64,000 nucleotides of DNA. Source: GCA-2725625 sp964574215 (GTDB lineage Bacteria > Pseudomonadota > Alphaproteobacteria > Rhodospirillales > UBA2165). Below the pieces are notes generated by a model that made no database searches, was not told where the DNA came from, and saw only the letters and a program-made list of their open reading frames with translations. The stretch spans positions 62,001-126,000 of the forward strand of contig CAZNLR010000003.1 in the NCBI GenBank assembly GCA_964574215.1, written 5' to 3'. Below, in pieces: positions 25,486 to 34,624 of this stretch. The position numbers and the translations under genes were made by a program. Positions within the stretch are counted from its first letter, which is position 1, and each line of letters opens with the position of its first letter.

Positions 25486-26322
25486 ATGGAATCGCCGATC
25501 GTAACCACCGACTGGATGGAAAGCCGCATCCTGGAACCCAGCGTCAAAGTCATCGAGGTCTCTGCGGAGCCCACCGACGACAGGTACCGGGAGGGGCATA
25601 TTCCGGGCGCCATTTGGTATTTTTGGAAGAACCTCTGCTGGCACGACACCGACCGGCAGTTTGTGACGCCGGAAAAACTGGCGGAACGCCTTGGCACGGT
25701 GGGCATCAGCGAAGAGGACACCTTGGTTCTTTGCGGCGATCCGGTGCAATACGGCACCTACGCCTTTTGGGCGCTGACCATGGCGGGCCATCCCGATATC
25801 CGCATCATCGACGGCGCCAAAGTTAAGTGGCTGGCGGAAGGCAGACCCGTAACATCGGGGTCCAAAGAGGAAGAGGCGGTCGACTACGAAGTGCAAAGCA
25901 AGAACGAATGGATGCGCCTGGGCCGCGAAAATGTCCGGGAAAATCTGGGTAAGGAAGGACGCTTCCTGCTGGATGTCCGAAGCCCCGAAGAATATTCCGG
26001 TGAGCGCGTAATGGAACTGGGTAAGTTCGATCACGGCGCCGAACGGGGAGGTCGCATACCCGGCGCCAAGCATCTGTTCTTTAAGGAACTGCTCAACGAC
26101 GACGACACGTTCAAAAGCCCGGAAGAACTTACCGCCGCCCTGAATGGTGTCGGCGCCGATCCAGAGAAAGTGGACGAGATCGTCGCCTATTGCCGGCTCA
26201 GCCACCGGGCTACCCTGGCCTGGACCGCCATGACCTTTATTCTGGGCTGGGAGGACGTCAAAATCTACGACGGCTCCTGGACCGAATGGGGCAGCATCGT
26301 CGGCTTTCCGGTGGAAAGATAA
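25486..26322 (+). CDS. Two-domain rhodanese (thiosulfate/3-mercaptopyruvate sulfurtransferase)
   Basis: A 278-residue protein with tandem rhodanese domains (about residues 5-125 and 145-275). The C-terminal active loop is IVAYCRLSHRATLAW, with the persulfide-forming cysteine. The first domain has LCGDPVQYGTYAFWALTMAG, where the cysteine is outside the normal active-site loop, as usual for the inactive N-terminal domain. CRLSHR is closer to thiosulfate-type (CRxGxR) than to mercaptopyruvate-type (CGSGVT) loops. It converges with the DUF1989 gene, 6 bp apart. Confidence 0.92.
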   Translation: MESPIVTTDWMESRILEPSVKVIEVSAEPTDDRYREGHIPGAIWYFWKNLCWHDTDRQFVTPEKLAERLGTVGISEEDTLVLCGDPVQYGTYAFWALTMAGHPDIRIIDGAKVKWLAEGRPVTSGSKEEEAVDYEVQSKNEWMRLGRENVRENLGKEGRFLLDVRSPEEYSGERVMELGKFDHGAERGGRIPGAKHLFFKELLNDDDTFKSPEELTAALNGVGADPEKVDEIVAYCRLSHRATLAWTAMTFILGWEDVKIYDGSWTEWGSIVGFPVER

Positions 26323-26328
26323 GGCGGC

Positions 26329-27078
26329 TTATTCGGACACCTGATACACGCTGAGCTCCAGCCCATTGCTGACGGAACCACTGGACCCGCCGGGGCAAGC
26401 CGAAACGGCGACCAAGCAGTCGATCTCGGCCACGAACTCCACATAGTCTCCCTTTTCCGAGACCGAGGGATGGTAATAGGGCCGTCCGTCCTCGTTCATG
26501 CCGGTAGTCATAAAAACGTTGAGGGGATCATGGACGTGGGTTTCCTGCAAGCCGTGCGGCGCGATCACCGCGGCCAGATTGTTCTGGCAATTGGGCAAGC
26601 TGGCGTCTCCGTGATTAACCTCGTAGTGGCGGGCATCGCAGCGGCAAAACAACAGATCGTGGGGTTTGACCCCTTCGGGAAACTCCCGGCCGGCTAAGGA
26701 GTCGGCGATAATGGTAAACATCGGCCTGGTGTAGGGCGGCACACTCCAGAGCCGGTCTCCCACCGACAGATGTCCGCCATGCATGACCCGGGTGCGCGCG
26801 GCCCAGAATTTTTCATTTCCGTCATCGGCGTTGAAGGCGATCATGTCGCAGACTTGTGGCCCTTCATGGCAGGTAATCCGCAACACCGATCCCGCTGGCA
26901 CCGTGATGGCCCCGCCTTCACGGGCCGGAACTTCCACGGTATCGGTCTGCCCTAAATTTATCTTCCGGTCGGCAAGGTCGTGATACCTGGCGCGTTCATC
27001 CTGGTTTAAGGCGAGATTTTTGACGCCGCCCTTGCCGGCGACCGAAGGTGGCGGGTTCGTCTTTATGTGATCACTCAT
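26329..27078 (-). CDS. DUF1989 (urea-carboxylase-associated) family protein
   Basis: A 249-residue member of the DUF1989 family. Conserved segments are VLRITCHEGPQVCDMIAFNA, DARHYEVNHGDASLPNCQNN, and PLNVFMTTGMNEDGRPYYHP, with cysteines and histidines likely to bind metal. Members often accompany urea carboxylase or aminomethyltransferase genes, but none of these is nearby. AGGGGAGG precedes the start codon. Function is not known at reaction level. Confidence 0.88.
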   Translation of the reverse strand: MSDHIKTNPPPSVAGKGGVKNLALNQDERARYHDLADRKINLGQTDTVEVPAREGGAITVPAGSVLRITCHEGPQVCDMIAFNADDGNEKFWAARTRVMHGGHLSVGDRLWSVPPYTRPMFTIIADSLAGREFPEGVKPHDLLFCRCDARHYEVNHGDASLPNCQNNLAAVIAPHGLQETHVHDPLNVFMTTGMNEDGRPYYHPSVSEKGDYVEFVAEIDCLVAVSACPGGSSGSVSNGLELSVYQVSE

Positions 27079-27150
27079 TCTTAAACCTCCCCTTTATCGG
27101 CAAAGTTAGAGCGAATCGGATTGGCCGTCCAGCGGCGCAGTATTAAGCGT

Positions 27151-27453
27151 CTAGTCTTTCTTTTTCCGCTCAACCTTCTTGCGCTTGACCTTTTTGGGAT
27201 CGGCCGTAATGGGGCGGTAGATTTCAACCCGGTCACCGTGATTGAGGACCGTATCCAATTTGGCCTCCCTACCGAAAACGCCTACTTTCTGAGCGTCCAA
27301 ATTAATATCGGTAAATTCCTTGAGGATACCGGATTCATCAATGGCATCCATCAAGGTCGCGCCAACAGGCAGCCGAATTTTGATCCAGAGCTGCTTGGCC
27401 AGCGTGGCGTGGGCAACGCCTACTGTGATCATGTCCCGCTGCTTGTCCGTCAT
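27151..27453 (-). CDS. rnfH: RnfH family protein
   Basis: A 100-residue beta-grasp (ubiquitin-like) protein matching the RnfH/UPF0125 family: TVGVAHATLAKQLWIKIRLP, VGATLMDAIDESGI, KVGVFGREAKLD, and GDRVEIYRPITADPKK. The lysine/arginine-rich tail is typical. It overlaps the end of rnfE by four bases (ATGA), so it is translated with the complex. Its role is not settled; it is a common last gene of Rnf operons. Confidence 0.92.
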   Translation of the reverse strand: MTDKQRDMITVGVAHATLAKQLWIKIRLPVGATLMDAIDESGILKEFTDINLDAQKVGVFGREAKLDTVLNHGDRVEIYRPITADPKKVKRKKVERKKKD

Positions 27454-28157
27454 GTGGCCTCGGGCTCCGGCTCCAAATCAAAGTCCTCTGTTGGTTCTAC
27501 GGGACGTTCAACCGCTTTTTGCTCAATTCGCCCTTCGATAATCCGCCGGGCGGCCAACAGGAAACCCAACACCAGAAAACCGCCGGGGGGCAGGATCAAC
27601 AGCAGGAATCCGTCATAGTTGGGGATAAGTTGCAATTCCATGACGGCAAATACATCTCCCAGCAATAGTGACGCATTGGCAAACAGGGTGCCACTGCCGA
27701 TGATCTCCCGGCAGGCTCCTAAGATCACCAACCCGACCGTGAAACCCAGCCCCATCATTAATCCGTCGAAGGCGGACCTCAAGGCGCTTTCGTTGGAGGC
27801 AAAGGCCTCCGCCCGGCCCAGAATGGCGCAGTTGGTGACGATCAGGGGAATAAACAGGCCCAGAACTTTGTAAAGTTCATGCAGCCAGGCGTTCATCGCC
27901 ATATCCACCAGGGTCACTACTGCGGCGATGATCAGGACAAAGGCGGGAATGCGGATTTCCGGCGTAATGACGTTACGCAGCAAGGACACGGTCAGACCGG
28001 TAACGATCATTACCGCCGTGGTCGCCAGTCCCATGCCCAGCCCGTTGGTCGCCGTTCCGGTCACCGCCAGCAAGGGACAAAGAGCCAGCAACTGGGCAAA
28101 GACGATATTGTTGATCCAGAGGCCGTCCTTGGCGATATCCCGATAGGGCGTGCTCAT
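27450..28157 (-). CDS. rnfE: Rnf electron-transport complex membrane subunit RnfE
   Basis: A 235-residue membrane protein with about six helices. The start is the ATG at 28157 (MSTPYRDIAKDGLWINNIV), which overlaps the rnfG stop by four bases; an upstream extension in the frame is not used. Diagnostic stretches are NIVFAQLLALCPLLAVTGTA and FIPLIVTNCAILGRAEAFAS. With its homologue RnfA it forms the inverted pair of subunits that holds a membrane iron-sulfur centre in this complex family; the cysteines in LALCPLL and TNCAIL fit that. Confidence 0.95.
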   Translation of the reverse strand: MSTPYRDIAKDGLWINNIVFAQLLALCPLLAVTGTATNGLGMGLATTAVMIVTGLTVSLLRNVITPEIRIPAFVLIIAAVVTLVDMAMNAWLHELYKVLGLFIPLIVTNCAILGRAEAFASNESALRSAFDGLMMGLGFTVGLVILGACREIIGSGTLFANASLLLGDVFAVMELQLIPNYDGFLLLILPPGGFLVLGFLLAARRIIEGRIEQKAVERPVEPTEDFDLEPEPEAT

Positions 28158-28810
28158 TTGTCCGCTTCCTCCTGATTGCCTGTACTTGTCACCGCCAGCA
28201 TTTTTACCTTGTTCGCCTCGAAGAACTCCAGTCCTTCCTTGACCGCTCTGACCACGCTCCGGGGCGTGATGGTGGCGCCGGCGAATTGATCGAAGTGACC
28301 GCCGTCTTTCTTGACCGTCCACTTATCCGGCGTCGGAGATTTTAGGGACAATCCTTCGAAACCCAAAATCCAATCGTCTTTTTTGGGTTCTATCTTGTCG
28401 CCAAGTCCCGGCGTTTCCCCATGACTGAGAACCCTGACGCCGAGTAGATTGCCGTTCACCTCTATGCCCATGATCAATAATATTTCGCGCCCGTAACCCG
28501 GGCCTGAAACCTGATAGGCGACGGCGATAACCCGGCCGCGCCGCCGCGCCCGGTAGACGATGATCGGTTGGCCATCGCCAGCCGAAAGCTCTATACGATC
28601 AGCCAAAATGTCATTGTCGTATAGATTCTTGGGCACCACCTGACTGATGGAGGCCTTTAGATCTTCGGCCTGCCGGGCCAGAATAGCGTCCTTGGTGCTC
28701 AGATTACCCGCCGACAACAGAGCCGCGGCAACCAGGGCGAACGCGCCCAGCAGAATGGCTTGAAAAACCAGGTTTCTCTTGAGCTTACCGAAATTTGACG
28801 GTGAGTTCAT
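28154..28810 (-). CDS. rnfG: Rnf complex FMN-bearing subunit RnfG
   Basis: A 218-residue protein with one N-terminal membrane helix (about residues 12-35) and a periplasmic FMN-binding domain. The ATG at 28810 overlaps the rnfD stop (TAATG). The covalent-FMN threonine is in DQFAGATITPRSVVRAV, where alanine replaces the usual serine or threonine at the first motif position. The YGREILLIMGIEVNGNLLGV and GETPGLGDKIE segments are typical. ApbE, encoded upstream at 32810, is the enzyme expected to attach FMN here. Confidence 0.94.
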   Translation of the reverse strand: MNSPSNFGKLKRNLVFQAILLGAFALVAAALLSAGNLSTKDAILARQAEDLKASISQVVPKNLYDNDILADRIELSAGDGQPIIVYRARRRGRVIAVAYQVSGPGYGREILLIMGIEVNGNLLGVRVLSHGETPGLGDKIEPKKDDWILGFEGLSLKSPTPDKWTVKKDGGHFDQFAGATITPRSVVRAVKEGLEFFEANKVKMLAVTSTGNQEEADK

Positions 28811-29892
28811 TACCCCTCCCCGCCCGGCATGGGGTCGCCCTTTTTGGTGCGCCCGAAAATTCTCGGCTTCATATAGCGGTCGATCAAAGGCGTCATGGCA
28901 TTCATCAGGAGGATTGAAAAGGCCATGCCCTCGGGATAACCGGCCCAGGTGCGGATGATGAACACCAGCGCGCCGCATCCCATGCCGAACAAAAGCTGGC
29001 CCCTTATGGTCGCGGGCGAAGTAACCAGGTCAGTGGCGATGAAGAACGCCCCCAGCATGGTGGCGCCGGACAGAACATGAAACAGCGCATTGGGAAAACG
29101 GGACGGATCGGCGACGTTGAACACGGTCGCCAGTACAACCAAGGTGGCGATCAGGGCAACCGGGATATGCCAGCGGATCACGCCTTTCGCCAGCAGGAAT
29201 ATCCCACCCAAAAGGATCAAGGCAGTCGAGGTTTCCCCCATGCTGCCAGGAACATAGCCCATCAGCAACGCCCGAAAATCGGCGTGACCGGATAGCGCCT
29301 GGGGAACCGTCAGCCCCCGGCTCAGTTCGGTTTTGAGATGGCCCAGGATCGACGCACTGGAGACGGCGTCAAACGTGCCGAACCCAAAGGTAATCCCCAA
29401 TCCTTCTATGAATCCGGGGGCGCCTGCGGTCATCAACGGAAGCGGCGCGACCATGGTAGTCATATGCAGGGGGAACGAAATCAACAAAGCGACCCGCGCC
29501 ACCATGGCCGGGTTGAAAACGTTCTGGCCGAGTCCGCCGAAAATCTGTTTGCCAATAACGATGGCAATAAAACTGCCGAGTACGGCGATCCACCACGGCG
29601 CCCAGGGCGGCAGACTCATGGCCAACAGCCAGGCCGTCACCACTGCCGATCCGTCGGTCAAAAACATCCCGACCGGTTTTCGGGCGATCAACAGACTCAT
29701 CGCCTCGAACAATAGGGCGGAAGCAATAGAGAGAACGAACATATTGATGGCGGGCCAACCGAACAGGTAGAGATTGTACGCCGTTGCCGGCAGTAAGGCC
29801 GCCATTACCAGCAGCATGGTGCGCTGAACGCTGTTCTGTTCGTGGGCGAAAGGACCGCCCGCGACGTTTTTAGGGGAGATGGAATCACTCAT
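28810..29892 (-). CDS. rnfD: Rnf complex FMN-bearing membrane subunit RnfD
   Basis: A 360-residue membrane protein with about nine or ten helices. I prefer the ATG at 29892 (MSDSISP), since GAGGGGA lies 6-7 bp before it, over the in-frame ATG at 29898. The flavin-attachment threonine is in HVLSGATMLGAFFIATDLVT, near residue 250. FGGLGQNVFNPAMVARVALL is another family hallmark. The start overlaps the 3' end of rnfC, showing translational coupling. Confidence 0.94.
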   Translation of the reverse strand: MSDSISPKNVAGGPFAHEQNSVQRTMLLVMAALLPATAYNLYLFGWPAINMFVLSIASALLFEAMSLLIARKPVGMFLTDGSAVVTAWLLAMSLPPWAPWWIAVLGSFIAIVIGKQIFGGLGQNVFNPAMVARVALLISFPLHMTTMVAPLPLMTAGAPGFIEGLGITFGFGTFDAVSSASILGHLKTELSRGLTVPQALSGHADFRALLMGYVPGSMGETSTALILLGGIFLLAKGVIRWHIPVALIATLVVLATVFNVADPSRFPNALFHVLSGATMLGAFFIATDLVTSPATIRGQLLFGMGCGALVFIIRTWAGYPEGMAFSILLMNAMTPLIDRYMKPRIFGRTKKGDPMPGGEG

Positions 29893-31369
29893 CCGCATTC
29901 CCCTCTGCCGCAGCCGCTTCTTTTTCCAGGGCCTTGGCCGCCTGCTCGGCTTTCTTTTTGGCCAGTAAGGCCTTTTTTTCCGCTGCCTGTTTTTCCAGAC
30001 GGATATTCCGCAGCCGGGTTAGTTTTTTAGTCAAATCCTGTTTGGTCTGTTTTTCCCGTAAGACACTCAAGCGGCCTTTGGCATAGTTGAAATATTGGAC
30101 CAGAGGAATGTGGGACGGGCAGATATAGCTACAGGCACCGCAGCTGATGCAATCCATCAGACCGAGCGATGTCGCCTTATCCAATTCATCTTTTTTAATC
30201 CGCGCCGCCATTTCCAGGGGCAATAAACCGCTCGGGCAGACCTCGACACAACTGGCGCACCGGATACAGGGCATGATATTCCGCCGCCTCGTTTCCGCCT
30301 TGGTCAGGGCGAGCACGCCGTTGGTTCCCTTCAGAATGGGCGCGCGAAAATTTTCCACCGGCTGGCCCATCATCGGCCCACCAACCAAAACGGTTTCAGG
30401 CTCTTCGGTAAGGCCACCGCAATGATCCAACAGATTTTTTACCCGCGTGCCGATGGGAGCGAGGATATTTTTCGGTTCTGCGACGGCGCCGCCGCTTACC
30501 GTAACCACCCGCGAGATTAAAGGGCGGCCATAGCGGACCGCTTCGTGAACGGCAAAGGACGTCGCCACATTGTGGACGACCACACCCACATCGGCAGTCA
30601 GTTTGCCCGCCGGGGTTTCTTCGCCGATTAGCGTCTGCACCAATTGTTTTTCGGCACCCATGGGGTACTGGGTAGGCACGGCAACCACGCTTACATTGTC
30701 GTATCGGTCGGTGATTTTTCGAATGGCCTTGATGGCGTCGGGCTTGTTGCGTTCGATGGCGATGATGATATCGGGGGTCTTGAGACCGAATGCCATGATG
30801 CGGGCGCCATCGACGACACCTTCGGCCTTTTCCTGCATCAGCCGATCGTCGCAGGTCAGGTAAGGTTCGCATTCGGAACCGTTGATGACCAGCCGATCCA
30901 GCTTGTTGTCATCACCCAGATTGAGTTTGACGGCGGCGGGAAAAGTGGCGCCGCCCATACCAACGATACCGCAGGCGGCTGCCCGCTGGGAAATCTCTTC
31001 CGGTGCCGACTTGCTGGCGATCATGTGGGGCGCCAGATCGGCCCAGCGGTCGGCGCCGTCCGGTTCCATGGTGATGGTCTGCCAGGTCAGGCCGGAGGCA
31101 TGGGGCGCCGGAAAACTGTGAATGCCCAGAACGGTACCCGAGGTCGGCGCATGCACCGGTGCGGAAATTCTGCCCTTAGCCCGCGCCACAATCTGGCCTT
31201 TCAGGACATTGTCGCCCCGCTCCACTTCCGGCTCGGCGTGGGCGCCGATATGCTGCTGCAATGGCAGATGCAGGCGGGCGGGCATAGGGATGGATTCAAT
31301 GGGCCGGTCTTTGGAAAGTTTCTTCCGACCGTCCGGATGCACCCCGCCCCTGATTCCAAACAGTTTCAT
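29885..31369 (-). CDS. rnfC: Rnf complex NADH-binding iron-sulfur subunit RnfC
   Basis: A 494-residue cytoplasmic subunit. The ATG at 31369 (MKLFGIRGGVHPDGRKKLSK) gives the normal N-terminus, 2 bp after rnfB. The NADH/FMN-binding region shows GIVGMGGATFPAAVKLNLGD and VINGSECEPYLTCDDRLM. Two [4Fe-4S] motifs follow: CIRCASCVEVCPSG and CISCGACSYICPSHIP. The C-terminal 75 residues are an Ala/Lys/Glu-rich helical tail, moderate in length compared with gammaproteobacterial RnfC. Confidence 0.95.
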   Translation of the reverse strand: MKLFGIRGGVHPDGRKKLSKDRPIESIPMPARLHLPLQQHIGAHAEPEVERGDNVLKGQIVARAKGRISAPVHAPTSGTVLGIHSFPAPHASGLTWQTITMEPDGADRWADLAPHMIASKSAPEEISQRAAACGIVGMGGATFPAAVKLNLGDDNKLDRLVINGSECEPYLTCDDRLMQEKAEGVVDGARIMAFGLKTPDIIIAIERNKPDAIKAIRKITDRYDNVSVVAVPTQYPMGAEKQLVQTLIGEETPAGKLTADVGVVVHNVATSFAVHEAVRYGRPLISRVVTVSGGAVAEPKNILAPIGTRVKNLLDHCGGLTEEPETVLVGGPMMGQPVENFRAPILKGTNGVLALTKAETRRRNIMPCIRCASCVEVCPSGLLPLEMAARIKKDELDKATSLGLMDCISCGACSYICPSHIPLVQYFNYAKGRLSVLREKQTKQDLTKKLTRLRNIRLEKQAAEKKALLAKKKAEQAAKALEKEAAAAEGNADE

Positions 31370-31371
31370 TG

Positions 31372-31947
31372 TCAGGCCGCACTCTTGATTTCGGATGGGG
31401 CGTCGGATGGGGATGATGCGGGGGACAAACTCGGTTTCGGCCAGTGCCAGATCTGCACGGTGACTTCCTCGGGGCGCATTTCGATACACTCCGTCGGACA
31501 GATGTCGACACATTTGGTGCAGCCGGTACAGATTTCGCCATAAACGGCGTGGATCTGCTTGGGGGCGCCGACAAAAGCGTCGGTGGGGCATTGCTGAAAG
31601 CAACGGGTGCAGCCGATGCATAGATCCTCGTTGACGAATGCGACCATGGGAACGGATTCTTCAACGGCGCTGAGATCGACTTCGACGCCAAGCTTGCTCG
31701 CCAGTTCCGATGCCAGCGCCTTGCCGCCTGGCGGGCACAGGGTAACGGCGGCTTGGCCGTCGGCCAGGGCTTCGGCGGCAGGCCGGCATCCGGCGAACCC
31801 GCATTGGCCGCACTGACTGCCGGGCAGGCGTTCTTCGATCTCCTCGATCAATGGGTTGCCGTCGACCTTGAGGTATTTAGCAGCGACACCCAAAAGCCCG
31901 CCAAGGACGAGACCCAAAACCGTCAATGTTGCGATTGATGACAGCAT
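31372..31947 (-). CDS. rnfB: Rnf complex iron-sulfur subunit RnfB
   Basis: A 191-residue protein with the start at 31947 (MLSSIATLTVLGLVLGG), whose first 25 residues are a membrane anchor. A four-cysteine Fe-S domain comes first (GSQCGQCGFAGCRPAAEA and TLCPPGG), then two ferredoxin-like motifs (CIGCTRCFQQCPTDAF and CTGCTKCVDICPTECI). RnfB is the entry point for electrons from, or exit to, ferredoxin. The gene follows rnfA by 8 bp. Confidence 0.95.
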   Translation of the reverse strand: MLSSIATLTVLGLVLGGLLGVAAKYLKVDGNPLIEEIEERLPGSQCGQCGFAGCRPAAEALADGQAAVTLCPPGGKALASELASKLGVEVDLSAVEESVPMVAFVNEDLCIGCTRCFQQCPTDAFVGAPKQIHAVYGEICTGCTKCVDICPTECIEMRPEEVTVQIWHWPKPSLSPASSPSDAPSEIKSAA

Positions 31948-31955
31948 CTCCCCCC

Positions 31956-32537
31956 CTACTTCACCGGCAGGCCCGAAAAGCCCATGAAGGCCAAAGACAA
32001 CAGACCGGCGACGATGAAACCGATGGGGGCGCCTTCGAAAACGGCGGGAACATCGGCGAATGACAACCGTTCCCGAAGGCCGGCAAATATTACCATGACC
32101 AACGTAAAGCCGAGAGCCGAGCCGACGCCGAACAACAGGCTTTCGATAAAGCCGCTTTTCTCCTGAATGTTCAGAAGCGCCACGCCAAGTACCGCGCAGT
32201 TGGTGGTTATCAAGGGAAGGAAAATACCCAGCACCTGATAAAGCACCGGCGAGATTTTGCGCACCGCCATTTCGGTGAATTGAACCACCGCCGCTATGAC
32301 CAGAATAAAAGTGAGAATCCGCAAAAAGCCGAGGTCGAAAGGCGCCAGAAGAACGTGTTCCAACAACCAACTGGACGCCGCCGAAAGGGTCAAGACGAAG
32401 GTCGTGGCGAAGCCCATGCCAACCGCCGTGTCGACTTTGTTGGACACACCCATGAACGGACACAGGCCAAGAAATTTGACCAGCACCACATTGTTCACAA
32501 GAGCGGTCCCGAGGACCAGAAGAACCAATTCCTGCAT
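31956..32537 (-). CDS. rnfA: Rnf complex membrane subunit RnfA
   Basis: A 193-residue membrane protein with six helices, homologous to RnfE. Hallmarks are NNVVLVKFLGLCPFMGVSNK and LGIFLPLITTNCAVLGVAL, both with the conserved cysteines. It is the first gene of rnfABCDGEH. The complex couples electron flow between reduced ferredoxin and NAD to Na+ or H+ movement; in nitrogen fixers and others it often supplies reduced ferredoxin, but no nif genes are in this window. Confidence 0.95.
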   Translation of the reverse strand: MQELVLLVLGTALVNNVVLVKFLGLCPFMGVSNKVDTAVGMGFATTFVLTLSAASSWLLEHVLLAPFDLGFLRILTFILVIAAVVQFTEMAVRKISPVLYQVLGIFLPLITTNCAVLGVALLNIQEKSGFIESLLFGVGSALGFTLVMVIFAGLRERLSFADVPAVFEGAPIGFIVAGLLSLAFMGFSGLPVK

Positions 32538-32809
32538 GTCGCCCTTTGACTGTTCAGGTTGTTGCGTTTCCTTTATTCAGTTTCATCTTCCGCTTAATCC
32601 TCGGGCGTTTTTTAAACGCCACTCATTATTAATAAGGAATTCGGTACCAGAATACCAAATTAGCTAATAAAATGCAAATTTCACCCAATTTGCGGACTAA
32701 AATGACATTCTATTGTTCGTAATACAAACATTTTAAATATAAAGCAATTATTGGTTTATACCTAAACTATTATAATTTTGCAAGCGGCCTGTCTAAAAAG
32801 CAGGCGGGA
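32538..32809 (-). promoter_or_regulatory. AT-rich rnf leader with two small inverted repeats
   Basis: This 272-bp gap between apbE and rnfA is clearly richer in A+T than its flanks. It holds GGCGTTT-TTT-AAACGCC (32604-32620) and GCAAATT-N6-AATTTGC (32674-32693), either of which might be an operator or an RNA hairpin. A weak 5-bp GCCTG/CAGGC hairpin near 32788 may end the apbE transcript. No open reading frame of note is seen. A separate rnf promoter is probable. Confidence 0.5.
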
Positions 32810-33919
32810 CTACAAGGGAGGGCTGAGGACGAGCTTTTTGGGTCCGTCCTTAGCAAATTCGACCCGCGCTTTCATGGCCGGATTGACGTAGATTGTTCCT
32901 TGCTCATCGACCAGGAGAGCGAATTTAATTCTCATTTTCTTGGCAATTCGATGCCAGGCAGCCGGACCTGCTACCGTGATGGCGGTCGCGGCGGCATCGG
33001 CCGTGGCGCCATTTTCATGGATGACGCTGGCGGAAACGATATGGCGGACCGGCATTCCGTCCCGGGGATCGATGATGTGGGCGTAGCGGACGCCTTCGTG
33101 TTCCCTGAACCGTTGGTAGTTGCCTGACGTATAAATATTCTCATCGTCCCGCAACCGCACCGAGGCGATGACACCCCAGTTGACCGGGTGCCGGATACCC
33201 ACTTTCCAAGGCCGGTCTCCCGCACTGCCCCCGGCATTCCCCAGGGTATTCATATCACCGCCGGCGTTGACGATGGCATTCTCGACGCCGTTGCGCCGCA
33301 ATATGTCCACCGCCCGGTCCAAGGCGACCCCCTTGGCGAAACCGCCGAAATCCAGGTGGACAACTGGATTGGTGCTATGGACCATTTCGCCTTCAATAAC
33401 CACATTTTCCATGGATGGCTTTCTTATAGCCAGGGCCCGAATTTTTTCCAGGGGTGGTATGGCGCCCTTGGGCATTTCATCGGCATGAAATCCCCAGGCC
33501 CCTATCAACGATCCGATCCCCGCATTGAACAAGCCATCGCTCTGGATATAAAGGGTCTTGGCCTGCCGGATCAACGGCAGCAAAAAAGGCGATACTTTGG
33601 TACTTTTTCCGGCGCTAAAAGCGGCGTTCAACCGGCTTAGTTCACCCGGTTTCCAGGCATGCCAATCCTTGTGCATGCGCCGAAATTCCCTATCGACCGC
33701 TGAAACGGCCTGCCGCGCCTGATCCTCGTCCACCCCTTTGATGGTGAAATCGACCAGCGTGCCGAATACGTAAACGGTTTCCTTGTGCTCCTGATCGGCG
33801 TCGCTGCACCCGCCGGGCAAAAGGAGACCGGTGATCAATAGGGTGATCAAAAGAGTGAAAGTGATCGGCTTTGGTCGGTTAGTCCAGTACACCGCAATCC
33901 TCGCCTCTGGAGGGTTCAT
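32810..33919 (-). CDS. apbE: FAD:protein FMN transferase ApbE (lipoprotein)
   Basis: A 369-residue protein from the ATG at 33919 (MNPPEARIAVYW). The frame extends upstream, but only this start gives a sensible leader with a lipobox (TGLLLPGGCSD). Family motifs are LDFGGFAKGVALDRAVDIL, ENAIVNAGGDMNTLGN, and YAHIIDPRDGMPVRH, with ENGATADAAATAITVAG near the C-terminus. ApbE moves FMN from FAD to threonine in RnfG and RnfD, and the rnf operon lies directly downstream on the same strand. Its start lies inside the 3' end of rseC. Confidence 0.94.
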   Translation of the reverse strand: MNPPEARIAVYWTNRPKPITFTLLITLLITGLLLPGGCSDADQEHKETVYVFGTLVDFTIKGVDEDQARQAVSAVDREFRRMHKDWHAWKPGELSRLNAAFSAGKSTKVSPFLLPLIRQAKTLYIQSDGLFNAGIGSLIGAWGFHADEMPKGAIPPLEKIRALAIRKPSMENVVIEGEMVHSTNPVVHLDFGGFAKGVALDRAVDILRRNGVENAIVNAGGDMNTLGNAGGSAGDRPWKVGIRHPVNWGVIASVRLRDDENIYTSGNYQRFREHEGVRYAHIIDPRDGMPVRHIVSASVIHENGATADAAATAITVAGPAAWHRIAKKMRIKFALLVDEQGTIYVNPAMKARVEFAKDGPKKLVLSPPL

Positions 33920-34349
33920 CAGACGCCGGCCCCAAAACCGTCGGTGTCGATTGCGCGATGGGCAGGTTTGATCCCGCCAAACCGCGGGCTGCAAACAAAC
34001 CCAAAATCAATCCAGCGGCGGCGGCTACCGCCACCCACCCGTCCGGCGCGCCAAGCGAAACCCCCAACGCCGCCGTCAAGATCATCACCGCCAGGGGAAT
34101 CATGTAAATAATGGAAGCGGCCTTCAAAAGCGCCGATTGCGCAATTCCAATTGTAAACCAATCGCCGACTTTCGCTTCAGGTATCGGCGGCGCTTCAAAA
34201 CTCAGACTCTTATTGCTGAAGGCTTTCGACAAGGTGGAAACGCCGCAACTCTTGGCCGAAGCGCAGGATGAACAGGCCGACTGGCGCTCGGCGGATAAGA
34301 CGACACCGCGATCCGTCACCTCGACCACTTGGGCGATGGTTTTAACCAT
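33879..34349 (-). CDS. rseC: RseC/MucC family membrane protein (SoxR-reducing/Rnf-associated)
   Basis: A 156-residue protein using the ATG at 34349 (MVKTIAQVVEVTDRG), which has GGAAG upstream; an earlier in-frame ATG at 34421 lacks a ribosome site. An N-terminal domain has a cysteine cluster (SACSSCASAKSCG), followed by two membrane helices (about residues 70-115). In E. coli, RseC works with RsxABCDGE, the Rnf homologue, to keep SoxR reduced, and the placement here beside apbE and rnf supports a maturation or electron-transfer partner role. Confidence 0.88.
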   Translation of the reverse strand: MVKTIAQVVEVTDRGVVLSAERQSACSSCASAKSCGVSTLSKAFSNKSLSFEAPPIPEAKVGDWFTIGIAQSALLKAASIIYMIPLAVMILTAALGVSLGAPDGWVAVAAAAGLILGLFAARGLAGSNLPIAQSTPTVLGPASDEPSRGEDCGVLD

Positions 34350-34624
34350 GCTGTCTTCCAAAGAGGGATCGGGACCCGAACCGGGCGTAATTGTTTGCAC
34401 CAGAATCTCCGCAATAATCATTGCGATGCAGTATAAACCGCCACCGCCGCCTCACGCTCACTATAGTAGCCGCTCCGTTATTTCAATGGCAAAATCTCTC
34501 GCAAAACGCGGCTTGCGCCATAGAAACTTCCCCTCTACCATCCCAAATTACGAGATGGGCTCGATGACGCGAACGGTATTATAGAGCCAAAGCCAGGCCG
34601 AAAACGGAAGGGCGAATAAGAACG

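Noticed and set aside
34349..34421. Longer RseC start at the upstream in-frame ATG (34421)
   Set aside because: It lacks a ribosome site, and the added residues do not resemble RseC N-termini; the ATG at 34349 has GGAAG at suitable spacing.
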